NCBI GenBank assembly: GCA_946497905.1
Contig: CAMMMI010000065.1
Coordinates: 1 to 10,247 of the forward strand
Length of the DNA: 10,247 bases
Origin: an uncultured Clostridium sp.
Lineage (GTDB): Bacteria; Bacillota; Clostridia; TANB77; CAG-508
Direction of reading: 5' to 3'
The position numbers and the translations under genes were made by a program. The notes below the pieces were generated by a model. That model worked only from the letters and a program-made list of their open reading frames with translations. It was not told where the DNA came from and searched no databases. Below are positions 10,187-10,247 of this stretch, piece after piece. Each line of letters starts with the position of its first letter. Position 1 is the stretch's first letter.

Positions 10187-10247
10187 ACAATCACCTCCAA
10201 ATTTTGAAACAATTACTTTTATGTTCTTTTATTATTATTTCTTTTTT

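Noticed and set aside
1..10247. tRNA or rRNA genes
   Set aside because: No GC-rich cloverleaf, CCA-adjacent T-arm or conserved rRNA sequence is visible; integration is into a protein gene, not a tRNA.

Overview
The window is the lysogeny end and early region of an integrated temperate phage, plus about 700 bp of flanking host chromosome, in a low-GC Firmicute that is most likely Clostridium or a close relative. The evidence is very high A+T content, strong AGGAGG-type ribosome binding sites, a Clostridium-style phage gene set, and a host flank with a Cys-rich carboxypeptidase-regulatory-like protein and a tiny DUF3918/YtxH-like protein. Genus is an inference; no rRNA or housekeeping marker is present.

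Layout. (1) 1-4998, minus strand: a tightly packed early operon for replication and recombination. In transcription order (right to left) it holds a 71-aa protein, a candidate single-strand annealing protein, a NinB/Orf-like recombination protein, a NUMOD4-HNH homing endonuclease, a small HNH-type zinc protein, a 127-aa protein, a DnaD-like replication initiator with 12-bp tandem repeats, small conserved phage proteins, an HTH_39 protein, a YkgJ-type cysteine-cluster protein, a small Cys protein split by an apparent 1-base lesion, a 139-aa protein, and the first 23 codons of a DUF1064 protein overlapping it. (2) 5000-7065: a mosaic segment. Six small minus-strand genes (94, 35, 40, 46, 47 and 60 aa, three of them membrane proteins) are interleaved with two plus-strand genes (187 and 120 aa). 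Each plus-strand gene has an N-terminal membrane segment and its own promoter. The two promoters share a near-identical promoter, inverted-repeat and ribosome-binding-site cassette, so they look like moron or lysogenic-conversion genes placed antisense inside the early operon. (3) 7082-7450: the genetic switch, with a Cro-like gene leftward, a CI/LexA-type repressor rightward, a perfect consensus promoter for Cro, and three related 14-bp operators. One operator lies in a duplicated promoter-leader ahead of the 60-aa membrane gene. (4) 7450-9512, plus strand: the repressor and a 463-aa large serine recombinase as a two-gene operon. (5) 9513 to about 9548: attachment junction. (6) 9537-10247: host DNA, consisting of the 3' remnant of an interrupted gene, a bidirectional terminator, and a 46-aa gene on the minus strand.

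How it works together (inference from organisation). In the lysogen, CI would hold down the leftward Cro/early promoters while the repressor, the recombinase and the two antisense plus-strand genes are expressed. On induction, leftward transcription from the Cro promoter would run through the tiny membrane genes, against the two plus-strand genes, and into the replication/recombination operon. The most unusual elements are the two-gene plus-strand regulon with its shared operator-like motif (CCTC-N6-GAGG overlapping the start point), the duplicated CI/Cro operator-leader, and a possible small antisense RNA at 5045-5112.
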